Assembly: GCF_900112335.1 (NCBI RefSeq)
Contig: NZ_FOLG01000003.1
Span: 62,001-126,000, forward strand
DNA from: Tropicimonas isoalkanivorans
Lineage (GTDB): Bacteria; Pseudomonadota; Alphaproteobacteria; Rhodobacterales; Rhodobacteraceae
Direction: 5' to 3'
Length of the DNA stretch: 64,000 bases
Position 1 is the stretch's first letter; every line of letters starts with the position of its first letter. Below are positions 44,308 through 52,891 of this stretch, in pieces. The translations under genes were made by a program, and so were the position numbers. The notes under the pieces were generated by a model that was not told the DNA's origin, searched no databases, and saw only the letters and a list, made by a program, of their open reading frames with translations.

Positions 44308-45279
44308 ATGAGTTCCCCCTCCTTCCGCCCGCCCTCCGGCTTCGACCTTCCGCGATACGCCGGCGTGCCGACCTTCATGCGTCTGCCCTACGTCCCGCTG
44401 GACGATCCGAGGCTGGCGGAGGTTCAGGTCGGCCTGATCGGCGTGCCATGGGACAGCGGCACCACGAACCGCCCCGGCCCGCGCCACGGGCCGCGCCAGT
44501 TGCGCGACATGTCCACCATGATCCGTGCCCAGAACGGCGCCACCGGCGTCCGCCCCTTCGAGCGCATCAACTGCGCGGACCTGGGCGACGTCAGCCCGAA
44601 CCCGGCGGACATCCAGGACAGCATGGCCCGCATCACCACGTTCTATGATGCTGTTCGGGAAGCGGGCGTATTGCCCCTGACCGCAGGCGGGGACCACTTG
44701 ACCTCCCTTCCCGTCCTGCGGGCGCTGTCCAAACCCGCGCCGCTCGGGATGATCCATTTCGACAGCCACACGGACCTGTTCAAGGACTACTTTGGCGGCA
44801 CGCAATACACCCACGGCACGCCCTTTCGCCGCGCCGTCGAGGAGGGCTTGCTGGAGCCGAAACGCGTGGTCCAGATCGGCATTCGCGGGTCGACCTACGA
44901 CGACGAGGACCGGGACTTCGCCGATGCCGTCGGCATCCGCGTGATTCCGATCGAGGAGTTCCACGCCCGCGGCCCCGAAGACGTGATGACCGAAGCGAAG
45001 GAGATCGTGGGGACCTCCCCCACGTACATCTCCTACGACATCGATTTCGTGGACCCCGCCTTCGCGCCCGGTACCGGAACGCCGGAGGTGGGTGGCCCCA
45101 ACTCCCACCAGGCGCTGCTGGTGGCGCGCCTGCTGGAGGGCGTCAACATCGCCGGGGCCGATCTTGTCGAAGTCTCTCCGCCGTTCGATCCGTCCGGCGG
45201 CACCGCGTTTCTGGCGGTGTCAATCATGTTCGAGATCCTGTGCAACATGGCGCTCGGCTTCTCGCCTACATCGGACTAA
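44308..45279 (+). CDS. Ureohydrolase (agmatinase/guanidino-acid hydrolase family), copy 2
   Basis: The 323-residue arginase-superfamily enzyme has the metal motifs GGDH, DSHTDLFKD and SYDIDFVDPAFAPGTGTPE. It is clearly related to, but distinct from, copy 1 at 37443-38402, differing most in the N-terminal substrate loop (GTTNRPGPRHGPR versus GTQWRAGARFGPR). It closes the rightward importer/SDR operon. Its stop codon overlaps the stop of the convergent creatinase-like gene. It hydrolyses a guanidino compound to urea and an amine; the substrate is inferred only at family level. Confidence 0.9.
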   Translation: MSSPSFRPPSGFDLPRYAGVPTFMRLPYVPLDDPRLAEVQVGLIGVPWDSGTTNRPGPRHGPRQLRDMSTMIRAQNGATGVRPFERINCADLGDVSPNPADIQDSMARITTFYDAVREAGVLPLTAGGDHLTSLPVLRALSKPAPLGMIHFDSHTDLFKDYFGGTQYTHGTPFRRAVEEGLLEPKRVVQIGIRGSTYDDEDRDFADAVGIRVIPIEEFHARGPEDVMTEAKEIVGTSPTYISYDIDFVDPAFAPGTGTPEVGGPNSHQALLVARLLEGVNIAGADLVEVSPPFDPSGGTAFLAVSIMFEILCNMALGFSPTSD

Positions 45280-46478
45280 CCGACGACGTTGAACGCCGGC
45301 CCGTAGGGATACCTGGTGATGTTCTGGTTTCCTGTTTCTGTGAGGATCAGGATGTCGTGCTCCCGGTATCCCCCTGCCCCGGGCTGCCCCTGCGGGATCG
45401 TCAGCATCGGCTCCATCGAAATCACCATCCCCGGCTCCAGAACCGTGTCGACGTCCTCGCGCAGCTCCAGTCCGGCCTCCCGGCCATAGTAGTGGGAGAG
45501 TACGCCAAACGAATGGCCGTAGCCGAAGGTCCGGTATTGCAGCAGGTCCCGTTCGGCGAAGAAAGCGTTGAGATGCTCGGTCACCTCCGAGCAGCGCGCT
45601 CCCGGCTTGAGCAGCGACATGCCGTATTCGTGCGCAGCGACGTTGGCCTGCCAGATCTCCAGCGACGCCGCGTCGACATGCTCGACGAACATCGTCCGTT
45701 CCAGCGCGGTGTAGTAGCCTGAGATCATCGGGAAGGTGTTGAGGCTCAGGATATCCCCGCGCTGCAGAACGCGCCCCGTCACCGGGTTGTGCGCCCCGTC
45801 GGTGTTGATACCGGACTGGAACCAGACCCAAGTGTCGCGGTATTCCGCGCCCGGAAAGCGCTTTGCGATCTCAAGCTCCATCGCATCTCGTCCGGCCATT
45901 GCCACTTCGATCTCGCGCACCCCGGCTTTCACGGCGTCCCGCACCGCGTATCCGCCGACGTCGGCCACCGCGGCACCCTGCCGGATCAAAGCGATCTCTG
46001 CCGCGGACTTGGTCATGCGTTGCCGCATCGTCGCCGGCGCGACGTCCCGCGCCGCGGCGGGCTCAAAAAATGCGTCGAACTGCGCCTTGCGGTCCAGCGT
46101 CAGGTGATCGCCCTCATAGCCCACCACCTTGCCCGCCCCCGTCACCGACAGAACGGCGCGCCAGAAATTGTCCCGTTTCCAATCCGTATAGGTGATGTTG
46201 TCGCCATGGCAGCGCCGCCAAGGCTGGCCCGCGTCGATGCCCGCGCTGATGGTCACGCTGTCGGTGGCAGTTACCACCAGCCCGTAAGGCCGCCCGAAGG
46301 CGCAGTAGAGAAAGCCGGAGTAGTAGGCGATATTGTGCATCGACGTGAAAACGCAGGCATCGAGACCGTCGTCGGCCATAATGCGCCTGAGCCCCGCCAG
46401 CCGCGCGTCGTATTCCGCGCCGGTAAACGGCAGGACGCGGTCGCCCTGGTGGAAGCGATAGTATTCGGGGCGGTCCAT
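45276..46478 (-). CDS. Creatinase-like amidinohydrolase (M24 pita-bread fold)
   Basis: The 400-residue protein follows Pseudomonas creatinase from end to end as I recall that sequence: TSMHNIAYYSGFLYCAFGRP, DNITYTDWKRDN, the block around GINTDGAHNPVT, QYRTFGYGHSFG, SHYYGREAGLELRED and GAGGYREHDIL. The catalytic histidine corresponds to His230 here (His232 in the Pseudomonas enzyme). Generic Xaa-Pro peptidases of this fold keep five metal ligands and lack these blocks. Creatinase splits creatine into sarcosine and urea. It is third in a leftward operon after BtpA-like and phosphoribosyltransferase genes, an unusual setting, so a related guanidino substrate is possible. Confidence 0.9.
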   Translation of the reverse strand: MDRPEYYRFHQGDRVLPFTGAEYDARLAGLRRIMADDGLDACVFTSMHNIAYYSGFLYCAFGRPYGLVVTATDSVTISAGIDAGQPWRRCHGDNITYTDWKRDNFWRAVLSVTGAGKVVGYEGDHLTLDRKAQFDAFFEPAAARDVAPATMRQRMTKSAAEIALIRQGAAVADVGGYAVRDAVKAGVREIEVAMAGRDAMELEIAKRFPGAEYRDTWVWFQSGINTDGAHNPVTGRVLQRGDILSLNTFPMISGYYTALERTMFVEHVDAASLEIWQANVAAHEYGMSLLKPGARCSEVTEHLNAFFAERDLLQYRTFGYGHSFGVLSHYYGREAGLELREDVDTVLEPGMVISMEPMLTIPQGQPGAGGYREHDILILTETGNQNITRYPYGPAFNVVG

Positions 46479-46507
46479 GCGCAGTCTCCTTTACTTGGCG
46501 CAGACAG

Positions 46508-47149
46508 TCAGATGGCGGGCGTGCGCCCCGCGCTCGGGAACGTCCGCTCTGCAGCGTACGTGGCAAAGCTGGACAGACGTTGCGCGTTGCACTCCGCCTG
46601 CCAATACGACGTCGGTAGAACGGCGGTGACCACCTTGTACCGCTCGCGATAGCCCTCCGTCCGCTCGTTCTGTTCCATGGCGATGGTCGCGATCCCGGCG
46701 ACGGTTCCGCCCTGACGCTCCACAAGCCGGATCGCCCCGTCCATCGTGCCGCCGGTTTCCACCCACTGGTCCACGAGCAGTACCCGCGTTCCTATCGCGA
46801 AAGCCGGCTGGCGCATCTCCATCTGCTGCGTCCGCCCGGAATAGTTGGAGAAGCTCACCGCATCGGTGTCCACGCACAGCTTGCCCGCCTTCCGGATCGG
46901 CAGGAAGCCCCGCTCCAGCCGCGCCGCCAGCGCGGCTCCCAGAACAAAGCCCATTGCATCGAGGCCTGCGACCACGTCGATGTCACCCGCCTCAAGTTCC
47001 GCGCAAAGGTCGTCCAACAAGTCTTTGAAGGCGATGGCGTTTATGTAGATCGACGTTGGATCGAGCCAGGCGAATTTCGGCCCTTTCGTGTTGGGTGACA
47101 TCAGCGACAGATACCAACGGTCGTCCCTGGGGCCTTTCAAATCGGTCAT
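46508..47149 (-). CDS. Adenine-phosphoribosyltransferase-like protein
   Basis: The 213-residue type-I phosphoribosyltransferase resembles APRT, with the FLPIRKAGKLC flexible-loop region (82-92) and the PRPP motif RVLLVDQWVETGGTMDGA at about 122-138. Normal APRTs have two acidic residues in VDD; here the second is Gln128, and the ATGGT turn is ETGGT. It would transfer ribose-5-phosphate to a nucleobase-like heterocycle. Its ATG overlaps the stop of the BtpA-like gene (ATGA) and the creatinase-like gene follows after 29 bases, so all three are co-expressed. Confidence 0.82.
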   Translation of the reverse strand: MTDLKGPRDDRWYLSLMSPNTKGPKFAWLDPTSIYINAIAFKDLLDDLCAELEAGDIDVVAGLDAMGFVLGAALAARLERGFLPIRKAGKLCVDTDAVSFSNYSGRTQQMEMRQPAFAIGTRVLLVDQWVETGGTMDGAIRLVERQGGTVAGIATIAMEQNERTEGYRERYKVVTAVLPTSYWQAECNAQRLSSFATYAAERTFPSAGRTPAI

Positions 47150-47892
47150 GCACGTCCTCCATGGGTTCGGATCGCCACGAGCAGCGCGTCGAGGCGGGCG
47201 GGGTCGATGGTGTAGAAATCGCCGTCGCGGTTGATCCCGGTCGCCACAAGGAAACAGTCGACCAGTCCGCAATAGCGGTGAACGTTTTCCGGCGTAATGC
47301 CGGAAGCGAGTGCCAGAGGGGCCGACCCGAGCGCATCGCGGAAGGTCCGGACCTTTCCCACGTCCGCCTCATGTCCGGTCGCGATGCCCGAGGTCGTCAC
47401 CACATCAATAAAGGGCGCCGCCTTCCGCGCGGATTCTGCGTAGCGTTCCGCCACCACCGGGCGCTGTTTCTTGAACGCGACCCCGCCGAAATAGAGCCCG
47501 GGCCAACCGCTCTCGGCCCGAATGCGCGCAATCTCTTCGGCTTCGTGCTGGACTGTCTCTCGCTCGTCGATCCGGGCATCGTCCGCCCAGTAGGCCTGGA
47601 ATTCGCACCCCGCCTGCGCCAGCGCGCCGAGCACCGGGAAGGCGACGCTTCCGGGTTGGGCGAGGAAGTTGACTCCGAGCCAAAGGCTGGGCCTTGCCGC
47701 GCGAACTTCCTTCAGGATCGGAAGAAACGCCTCCATCGGGAAGTCGTGGTTGATCAGGAACGCGCCAGGACAGCCCGCTGCCGTCACGAGATCGAGGTTC
47801 GCCAGGGCCTGCGCCACGTTCAGCACGTGGATCACTGGCGTCACGATGGGCTCGGGCGATTTGAGCAACTGTTCAAAACTTGAGCAGGACAC
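47146..47892 (-). CDS. BtpA/SgcQ-family TIM-barrel protein
   Basis: The 248-residue protein has BtpA-family features: VTPVIHVLN at the start, GAFLINHDFP, WLGVNFLAQP, FQAYWADDARIDE, a VVTTSGIATG phosphate-type loop and PLALASGITPENV. The TIM-barrel fold with phosphate-binding loops suggests an enzyme acting on a phosphorylated compound; the family has no firm reaction known to me. I choose the GTG at 47892 because GGGAGA lies seven bases upstream. It is the first gene of the operon with the phosphoribosyltransferase and creatinase-like genes, so it could act on the phosphoribosyl product. Confidence 0.78.
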   Translation of the reverse strand: MSCSSFEQLLKSPEPIVTPVIHVLNVAQALANLDLVTAAGCPGAFLINHDFPMEAFLPILKEVRAARPSLWLGVNFLAQPGSVAFPVLGALAQAGCEFQAYWADDARIDERETVQHEAEEIARIRAESGWPGLYFGGVAFKKQRPVVAERYAESARKAAPFIDVVTTSGIATGHEADVGKVRTFRDALGSAPLALASGITPENVHRYCGLVDCFLVATGINRDGDFYTIDPARLDALLVAIRTHGGRA

Positions 47893-47973
47893 GCGTATTC
47901 TCCCGAAATTTGGTCGAAGGGTACAAATACCACTCACATTTCAGAAATTGATTGTTGGTATGGGATCATAACA
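47893..47973. promoter_or_regulatory. Divergent promoter region, BtpA operon and LysR gene, with inverted repeat
   Basis: The 81-base gap is AT-rich. ATACCA (47927-47932) and TGGTAT (47956-47961) form an inverted repeat around TTTCAGAAA, and both arms contain T-N11-A patterns expected of LysR sites. It probably governs both directions. Confidence 0.5.
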
Positions 47974-48861
47974 ATGGCTTATGAAGCGATGGCCAAGAAC
48001 ATACCCACCGACCTGCTGCGCAGCTTTGTAACCGTTGTCGACCTCGGCAACTTTACCCGCGCCGCGGAAGCTCTCGGGCGGACCCAACCGGCGATCAGTT
48101 TGCAGATCCGGCGCCTGGAAGAGTTGTTGCAGACCAAATTGATCCTGACGGCGGGGCGGCAGTTCGCACTGACCGATGCCGGCGTGGCGCTTGGTCCATA
48201 TGCGCGGCAACTGCTGCGGCTGAATGACGACATCGTGGCCCATTTCGCCGATGCGTCGCTGTCGGGCTGGATCCGCGTGGGCGTTCCCACGGACTTTTCG
48301 CATAGCTTCCTGCTGGAGGCGATCGCCGGGTTCGCCGCGCAACATCCTGACGTGAAAATCGAAATCGAGAGTCTTCTCTCCCGGGACCTCCGAGGTGCCT
48401 TGGCGAACGACTTGCTCGATATGGCGGTCGCCATCGTTCCCGAGGGCGACGTGCCCTACCTCGTAGAGACGACCCTCGTGGAGCCGTTTTGGGCCATCAA
48501 GGAAACGTTCCACCTGCCGCCCAAAAAGCCTTTGCCGATCTTGCGTCACCCCGATCCTTGCGAATACGCGACCCGGATGCGCGCTGCCTTGCGGCTCGCC
48601 GGACGGAGTTGGCGAACCGTTCTGGTCTCTCGGGATATTGCGGGGTTGCAAACCGCCGTGCGGGCGGGACTCGGGGCGACGGCGCTGACACCGGCCACCC
48701 TGTTACCAGGAATGCGGATCGGTCGCGCGGACGAGGGTTTCCCGCCCCTGGCACCGCTGCGCATCGGTCTCTTTTACAAGCATGCAGTCCTCAGCGACGC
48801 GGGCCACGGCCTTGCGCAGCATGTTTTGGAGCATATTCAGCAGGGAGAACGGAAGATGTAG
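47974..48861 (+). CDS. LysR-family transcriptional regulator
   Basis: The 295-residue regulator has an N-terminal winged helix (DLLRSFVTVVDLGNFTRAAEALG, then TQPAISLQIRRLEEL; about 10-65) and a LysR substrate domain. ATG codons at 47974 and 47989 are both possible starts; neither has a strong ribosome-binding site. It diverges from the BtpA/phosphoribosyltransferase/creatinase operon and lies 146 bases before the importer/deaminase operon, so it could control both with one ligand. Confidence 0.88.
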   Translation: MAYEAMAKNIPTDLLRSFVTVVDLGNFTRAAEALGRTQPAISLQIRRLEELLQTKLILTAGRQFALTDAGVALGPYARQLLRLNDDIVAHFADASLSGWIRVGVPTDFSHSFLLEAIAGFAAQHPDVKIEIESLLSRDLRGALANDLLDMAVAIVPEGDVPYLVETTLVEPFWAIKETFHLPPKKPLPILRHPDPCEYATRMRAALRLAGRSWRTVLVSRDIAGLQTAVRAGLGATALTPATLLPGMRIGRADEGFPPLAPLRIGLFYKHAVLSDAGHGLAQHVLEHIQQGERKM

Positions 48862-49007
48862 CCATAAGTTTTCATTATGGCATCATTCCAACAGGATATT
48901 TCTCAGCCCCACGCTTCTGCTTCTAATCTGTGCGTAATGACACGACGGGAGCGCTACCACGAAACGCGTATCGCCCTGCAGACACCGCCAACCGACATGG
49001 AGGTCCA

Positions 49008-50135
49008 ATGTCCAATTCCTCGTTTACGCTCACGCGGCGGCGCCTGCTGGCCGGCGCGGCCGGAGCCGCCCTGACTGCACCGATGATCAACCGCGCCTGG
49101 GCGGCCGACCCGGTGACCATCAATATGCTCGCCTGGTACGGCCACGCGGAGCCAGACATGGTTTCGGAGTTCGAAGCCGAGAACAACGTCAAGTTTGTCC
49201 CCAAATACTACGCCGGCGGCGACAACATGCTGGCGCTGATCGCCCAGTCGCCCCCGGGCACCTACGATATCATCCTGTCCGACGCGGAGTTCGTGCAGCA
49301 ACTCAACGCGGCGGGCTACATCGAACAAATGGACCCGTCGCTTTTCCCGTTCGACGACTTCTGGCCGGAGTACCAGAAGTTCCCCGGTCACTGGGCCGAC
49401 GATGAGCTGTGGTCGGTGATGGTGCGTTTCGGGCTGCTCGGCGTCTCCTACAACACCGACACGCTGACCCGCGAAGAAGCGATGAGCTACAACGCCTTCT
49501 GGAACGACAAGGTGACCGGCAAGCTCGGCCATTTCGACTGGCACCTGCCGAACCTCGGCCAGATTTCCCTCCTGATGGGCAACAACGACCCGTCGCCCTT
49601 CGATATCGACGACGCGGCTTGGGACGCGGTGCAAGAAAAGACGCTGAGCCTGAAGCCGCAGGTCGGCGGCTATTTCGACTATGGCGGCACGTTCGCCTCG
49701 CTGAAGAATGGCGAGATGCTGGCCATGGCGGGGATCGGCGACTGGATCACCGGCGTTCTGCAAAAGGACGGCGCGCCGGTCGCGAGCGTCATCCCCGAGG
49801 AAGGCGGAATCCAGTGGACGGAGAGCTATTCCATAGGCAAGGGCACCGACAAGCAGGAGATCGTCAACAAGTTCATCCAGTACATGCTGAGCCCGCGTGG
49901 GCAGGTGCGTTCTATCCAGATGGCCGCCTACCCCGGCCTGTCGCCTACCAAGTCGGGCTGGAAAGCGATCCAGGAGGCCAACCCGGCAGAAGCGGAGCGC
50001 TCCGGCCTGATCGAGGGGCATGATCAAAGCCCGATCAAGCTGCTGAACGAAAAGCGGATCTTCTTCCGTGACATCCCGCAGCAGCAATCTCTGGAGGACT
50101 GGAACGACTTCTGGTCGGAATACAAGACCGCCTGA
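49008..50135 (+). CDS. Polyamine-type ABC transporter substrate-binding protein (Tat-exported)
   Basis: The 375-residue periplasmic protein has a Tat signal (LTRRRLLAG, with Ala-rich core ending AWAAD) and the PotD/PotF-like fold, with motifs NMLAWYGHAEPDMVSEFE, PGTYDIILSDAEFV and GVSYNTDTL. GGAGGTCC precedes the ATG at 49008. Relatives bind putrescine, spermidine and other cationic or small nitrogenous compounds. As the operon ends with a cyclic-amidine deaminase, creatinine, cytosine or a similar heterocycle is a possible ligand. Confidence 0.85.
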   Translation: MSNSSFTLTRRRLLAGAAGAALTAPMINRAWAADPVTINMLAWYGHAEPDMVSEFEAENNVKFVPKYYAGGDNMLALIAQSPPGTYDIILSDAEFVQQLNAAGYIEQMDPSLFPFDDFWPEYQKFPGHWADDELWSVMVRFGLLGVSYNTDTLTREEAMSYNAFWNDKVTGKLGHFDWHLPNLGQISLLMGNNDPSPFDIDDAAWDAVQEKTLSLKPQVGGYFDYGGTFASLKNGEMLAMAGIGDWITGVLQKDGAPVASVIPEEGGIQWTESYSIGKGTDKQEIVNKFIQYMLSPRGQVRSIQMAAYPGLSPTKSGWKAIQEANPAEAERSGLIEGHDQSPIKLLNEKRIFFRDIPQQQSLEDWNDFWSEYKTA

Positions 50136-50203
50136 ACCTGCCCGGCCGAAAGACCGGCGGGTACGTGCGCTTTCGCGTTCCCGCCACAACCGGAATCCTC
50201 CCC

Positions 50204-51046
50204 ATGCCAAAACGCCTCCCGGTTTATCCCTACGTCTGGCGGCTCCCCCTGCTGATTTGGCAGGGGCTGTTTTTCGTGGGCCCGCTGATTCTGATGGTCG
50301 CCATGTCGTTCTGGCTGGTGCGCAATTACCGGATGGAACCCGCGTTCGTATTCGACAACTGGGAACGGATGCTGGGGCGGGACTACTTCTGGAACGCCTA
50401 TTTCATCACCGTCTGGCGGGCGAGCGTGGCGGCGGTTCTGGCAAGCCTCATCGCCTTCCCCGCGTCTTTCACCCTCGCCTTTCGCGTCTCCGAATCCGCA
50501 CGGCGGTGGGCGATCTTCTTCCTGATCGTGCCGTTCTTCACCTCCTACCTCGTCCGGATCTATGCCTGGCAGGTGCTGCTGGCGGAGAGCGGGCCGATCA
50601 ACGCCGTCCTCGGCATGGTCGGGCTTGGCCCCTTCACGATGCTGAACTCCGGCTTCGGCGCCACGGTCGGCTACCTGACGCTTGTGCTGCCGCTGGTGGT
50701 GATCCTGCAGACCTTCAGCCTCGCCTCGGTGGACCGCAACCTGATCGAGGCCGCGTGGAACCTTGGCGCGAACCGGCGCGCAACGCTGTTTCGCGTCATC
50801 ATTCCCGCGGCGAAGGTTGGTTTGATCCTCGGGCTGGTCTTCGCCTTCATCCTGTCTTTCGGCGACTTCGTGAGCCCGTTCTACCTCGGCGGGTCCAAAC
50901 CGCCCACGCTGTCGATCCTGATCATCGACACCACGAAATCCGGCCAGCAGTGGCCCCGCGCGGCCGTCGTTGCGGTGATGATGATCGTCACGCTCTTTGT
51001 CGTGGCCTTCGCGGCCGTCGGCGCGGCCTACGGGCGGAGGAAATAG
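50204..51046 (+). CDS. Polyamine-type ABC transporter permease 1 (PotB-like)
   Basis: The 280-residue protein has six hydrophobic helices. The conserved ATPase-contact loop lies in IEAAWNLGANRRATLFRVIIPAAKVG. I use the ATG at 50204, where the cytoplasmic N-terminus begins; the GTG at 50165 would add 13 residues. It pairs with the second permease, four bases downstream. Confidence 0.88.
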   Translation: MPKRLPVYPYVWRLPLLIWQGLFFVGPLILMVAMSFWLVRNYRMEPAFVFDNWERMLGRDYFWNAYFITVWRASVAAVLASLIAFPASFTLAFRVSESARRWAIFFLIVPFFTSYLVRIYAWQVLLAESGPINAVLGMVGLGPFTMLNSGFGATVGYLTLVLPLVVILQTFSLASVDRNLIEAAWNLGANRRATLFRVIIPAAKVGLILGLVFAFILSFGDFVSPFYLGGSKPPTLSILIIDTTKSGQQWPRAAVVAVMMIVTLFVVAFAAVGAAYGRRK

Positions 51047-51049
51047 GAT

Positions 51050-51829
51050 ATGCGCCTGGGCGACTTCCTCTCGCGGCTCTATCTCGTCGCGCTCTTCGCC
51101 TTCGTCTTCGCGCCGATCGTCACCAGCATGGTGTTCTCGTTCAACTCGGACCGGTTCCCCACGGTGCCCTTGGGTCACTTCACGCTCAACTGGTACGAGA
51201 CCGCCTTTGCGCGGCCGGAGGTCTGGACGGCCTTTGGCAATTCGGTGCTCGTTGCGCTCTGTGCCGCCGCACTCTCCACGGCGCTCGGCTTCGCCACCGC
51301 CTACACCGACTTTCGCTATGGCTTCCGCTTCAAGAATGCCTATCTCGCGCTGGCGCTGCTGCCGCCCACGATCCCTCTGGTAATCATGGGGCTCGCCATG
51401 CTGGCCTGGCTCGGGCGGATCGGCCTGTCGGGAACGCTGCCGGGGATCGTGATCGCTCACACAGTGATGGGCGCGCCCTTCGCCATGGCAATCTGCCGGC
51501 TGCGGCTGCAACAGATGGACGCCTCGCTGGAAGCCGCGGCGTGGAACCTCGGCGCCTCCCCGTGGCGGGCGATGCGCAGCGTCGTCCTGCCCTTCTGCCT
51601 GCCCGCGCTGATCTCGGCCTATTGCCTGACCGCCGCCGTCAGCTTCGACGAATTCATCGTCGCCTGGTTCGTCTCCGGCCTGAACAAGACGGTTCCGGTA
51701 ATGATCCTCGAAATCCTGCAGGGCAACGTCGATCCTCAGATCAATGCCATCGGCACGGTGGTGTTTCTCACCTCGATGACACTCGTGATCGTGGCCCAGC
51801 TCCTCATCCTCCGAAAGACCGCCCGATGA
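51050..51829 (+). CDS. Polyamine-type ABC transporter permease 2 (PotC-like)
   Basis: The 259-residue protein has six hydrophobic segments and the coupling loop ASLEAAAWNLGASPWRAMRSV, as in PotC. GGAGG upstream of the ATG drives initiation, and its stop overlaps the ATPase start in ATGA. It completes the heterodimeric channel. Confidence 0.9.
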   Translation: MRLGDFLSRLYLVALFAFVFAPIVTSMVFSFNSDRFPTVPLGHFTLNWYETAFARPEVWTAFGNSVLVALCAAALSTALGFATAYTDFRYGFRFKNAYLALALLPPTIPLVIMGLAMLAWLGRIGLSGTLPGIVIAHTVMGAPFAMAICRLRLQQMDASLEAAAWNLGASPWRAMRSVVLPFCLPALISAYCLTAAVSFDEFIVAWFVSGLNKTVPVMILEILQGNVDPQINAIGTVVFLTSMTLVIVAQLLILRKTAR

Positions 51830-52881
51830 CCGATCCTTCCCCCCTCGTCCGGTTTTCCGGCGTCCGCAAAAGCTACGGCACGTTTGAAGCGGTAAAGGGC
51901 ATCGACCTCGAAATCGGCCGCGGCGAGTTCGTGGCTATCATGGGTCCGTCCGGATGCGGCAAGACGACGACACTTCGGATGCTCGCTGGGCTGGAAGCGC
52001 CCACCGACGGCGTCATCACCATCGACGGCAAAGTCATGAACGATGTGCCGGCGCACGAGCGGGATACGCCGATGGTCTGGCAATCGTTGGCGCTTTTCCC
52101 GTTTCTCAACGTCGCCGAGAACGTCGAATTCGGCCTTAAGATGCGCGGAGTGGCCGGGGACGAGCGAAACACGCGCGTCTCGCTCTGGCTGGACCGACTG
52201 GGCCTGCGCGGGTTCGAGACGCGCCCCGTCGATCAACTCTCCGGCGGGCAGCGGCAGCGGGTGGCGCTCGCCCGGTCGCTTGTCACCGAGCCGCAGATGC
52301 TGCTGCTGGACGAACCGCTGTCTGCGCTCGACGCGCACCTGGTGATCCGGATGCAGGGTGTCCTGTCCCGGCTGCAAAAGGAACTGGGGATCACATTCGT
52401 CTACGTCACCCACTCGCAGTCCGAAGCCTTCGCGATGGCCGACCGGGTGGTAATCATGGGCCACGGCGAGATCGCTCAGATCGGCCGCCCGCAGGAGATC
52501 TTCCGGAACCCGAAGACCCGTTTCGTCGCCGAGTTCGTCGGGCGGAACAACATTCTGTCCGGCACCGTTTCAGGCGGTGAGATCGACATCGACGGGATGC
52601 GGTTCCCTATGCCGGACACGCCCGATGGCCCCGCCGAGATCGTGGTTGCGGCCGACCGGATGCAGGTGAGCGGAACGCCCCCCGAGGCGCCCGCCGTTCC
52701 CGCGGAGTTCGTATCGGAGGAATTCGCAGGCACCGGCATCATTTGCTATTTCGAGGGGCCGGCGGGCGAAGAACTGAAGGCGCAGGTTACCGAGGACGCC
52801 TTGGCGGCACTGGAGCCGGAACCGGGCCGCCGCTTCTGGTTGAACTGGGCGCCCGATGCGGCGCATGTGATGACGCAATGA
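51826..52881 (+). CDS. Polyamine-type ABC transporter ATP-binding protein (PotA-like)
   Basis: The 351-residue ATPase has Walker A GPSGCGKTT (about 40-48), signature QLSGGQRQRVALARSL, Walker B LLLDEPLSALD and a C-terminal TOBE-like regulatory domain from about residue 245. The length with TOBE domain is typical of the PotA group. The stop is followed within ten bases by the deaminase start codons, so the enzyme belongs to the same transcript. Confidence 0.92.
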   Translation: MTDPSPLVRFSGVRKSYGTFEAVKGIDLEIGRGEFVAIMGPSGCGKTTTLRMLAGLEAPTDGVITIDGKVMNDVPAHERDTPMVWQSLALFPFLNVAENVEFGLKMRGVAGDERNTRVSLWLDRLGLRGFETRPVDQLSGGQRQRVALARSLVTEPQMLLLDEPLSALDAHLVIRMQGVLSRLQKELGITFVYVTHSQSEAFAMADRVVIMGHGEIAQIGRPQEIFRNPKTRFVAEFVGRNNILSGTVSGGEIDIDGMRFPMPDTPDGPAEIVVAADRMQVSGTPPEAPAVPAEFVSEEFAGTGIICYFEGPAGEELKAQVTEDALAALEPEPGRRFWLNWAPDAAHVMTQ

Positions 52882-52891
52882 GGGAGTGCGG

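Noticed and set aside
45276-46478. Annotation as a generic Xaa-Pro aminopeptidase
   Set aside because: The protein follows the creatinase sequence in several long blocks, including the catalytic-His segment, which ordinary M24 peptidases do not.
50068-51825. Long plus-strand frame leading into the PotA-like ATPase
   Set aside because: It overlaps two clear permease genes in other frames. The ATPase has its own ATGA-coupled start at 51826.
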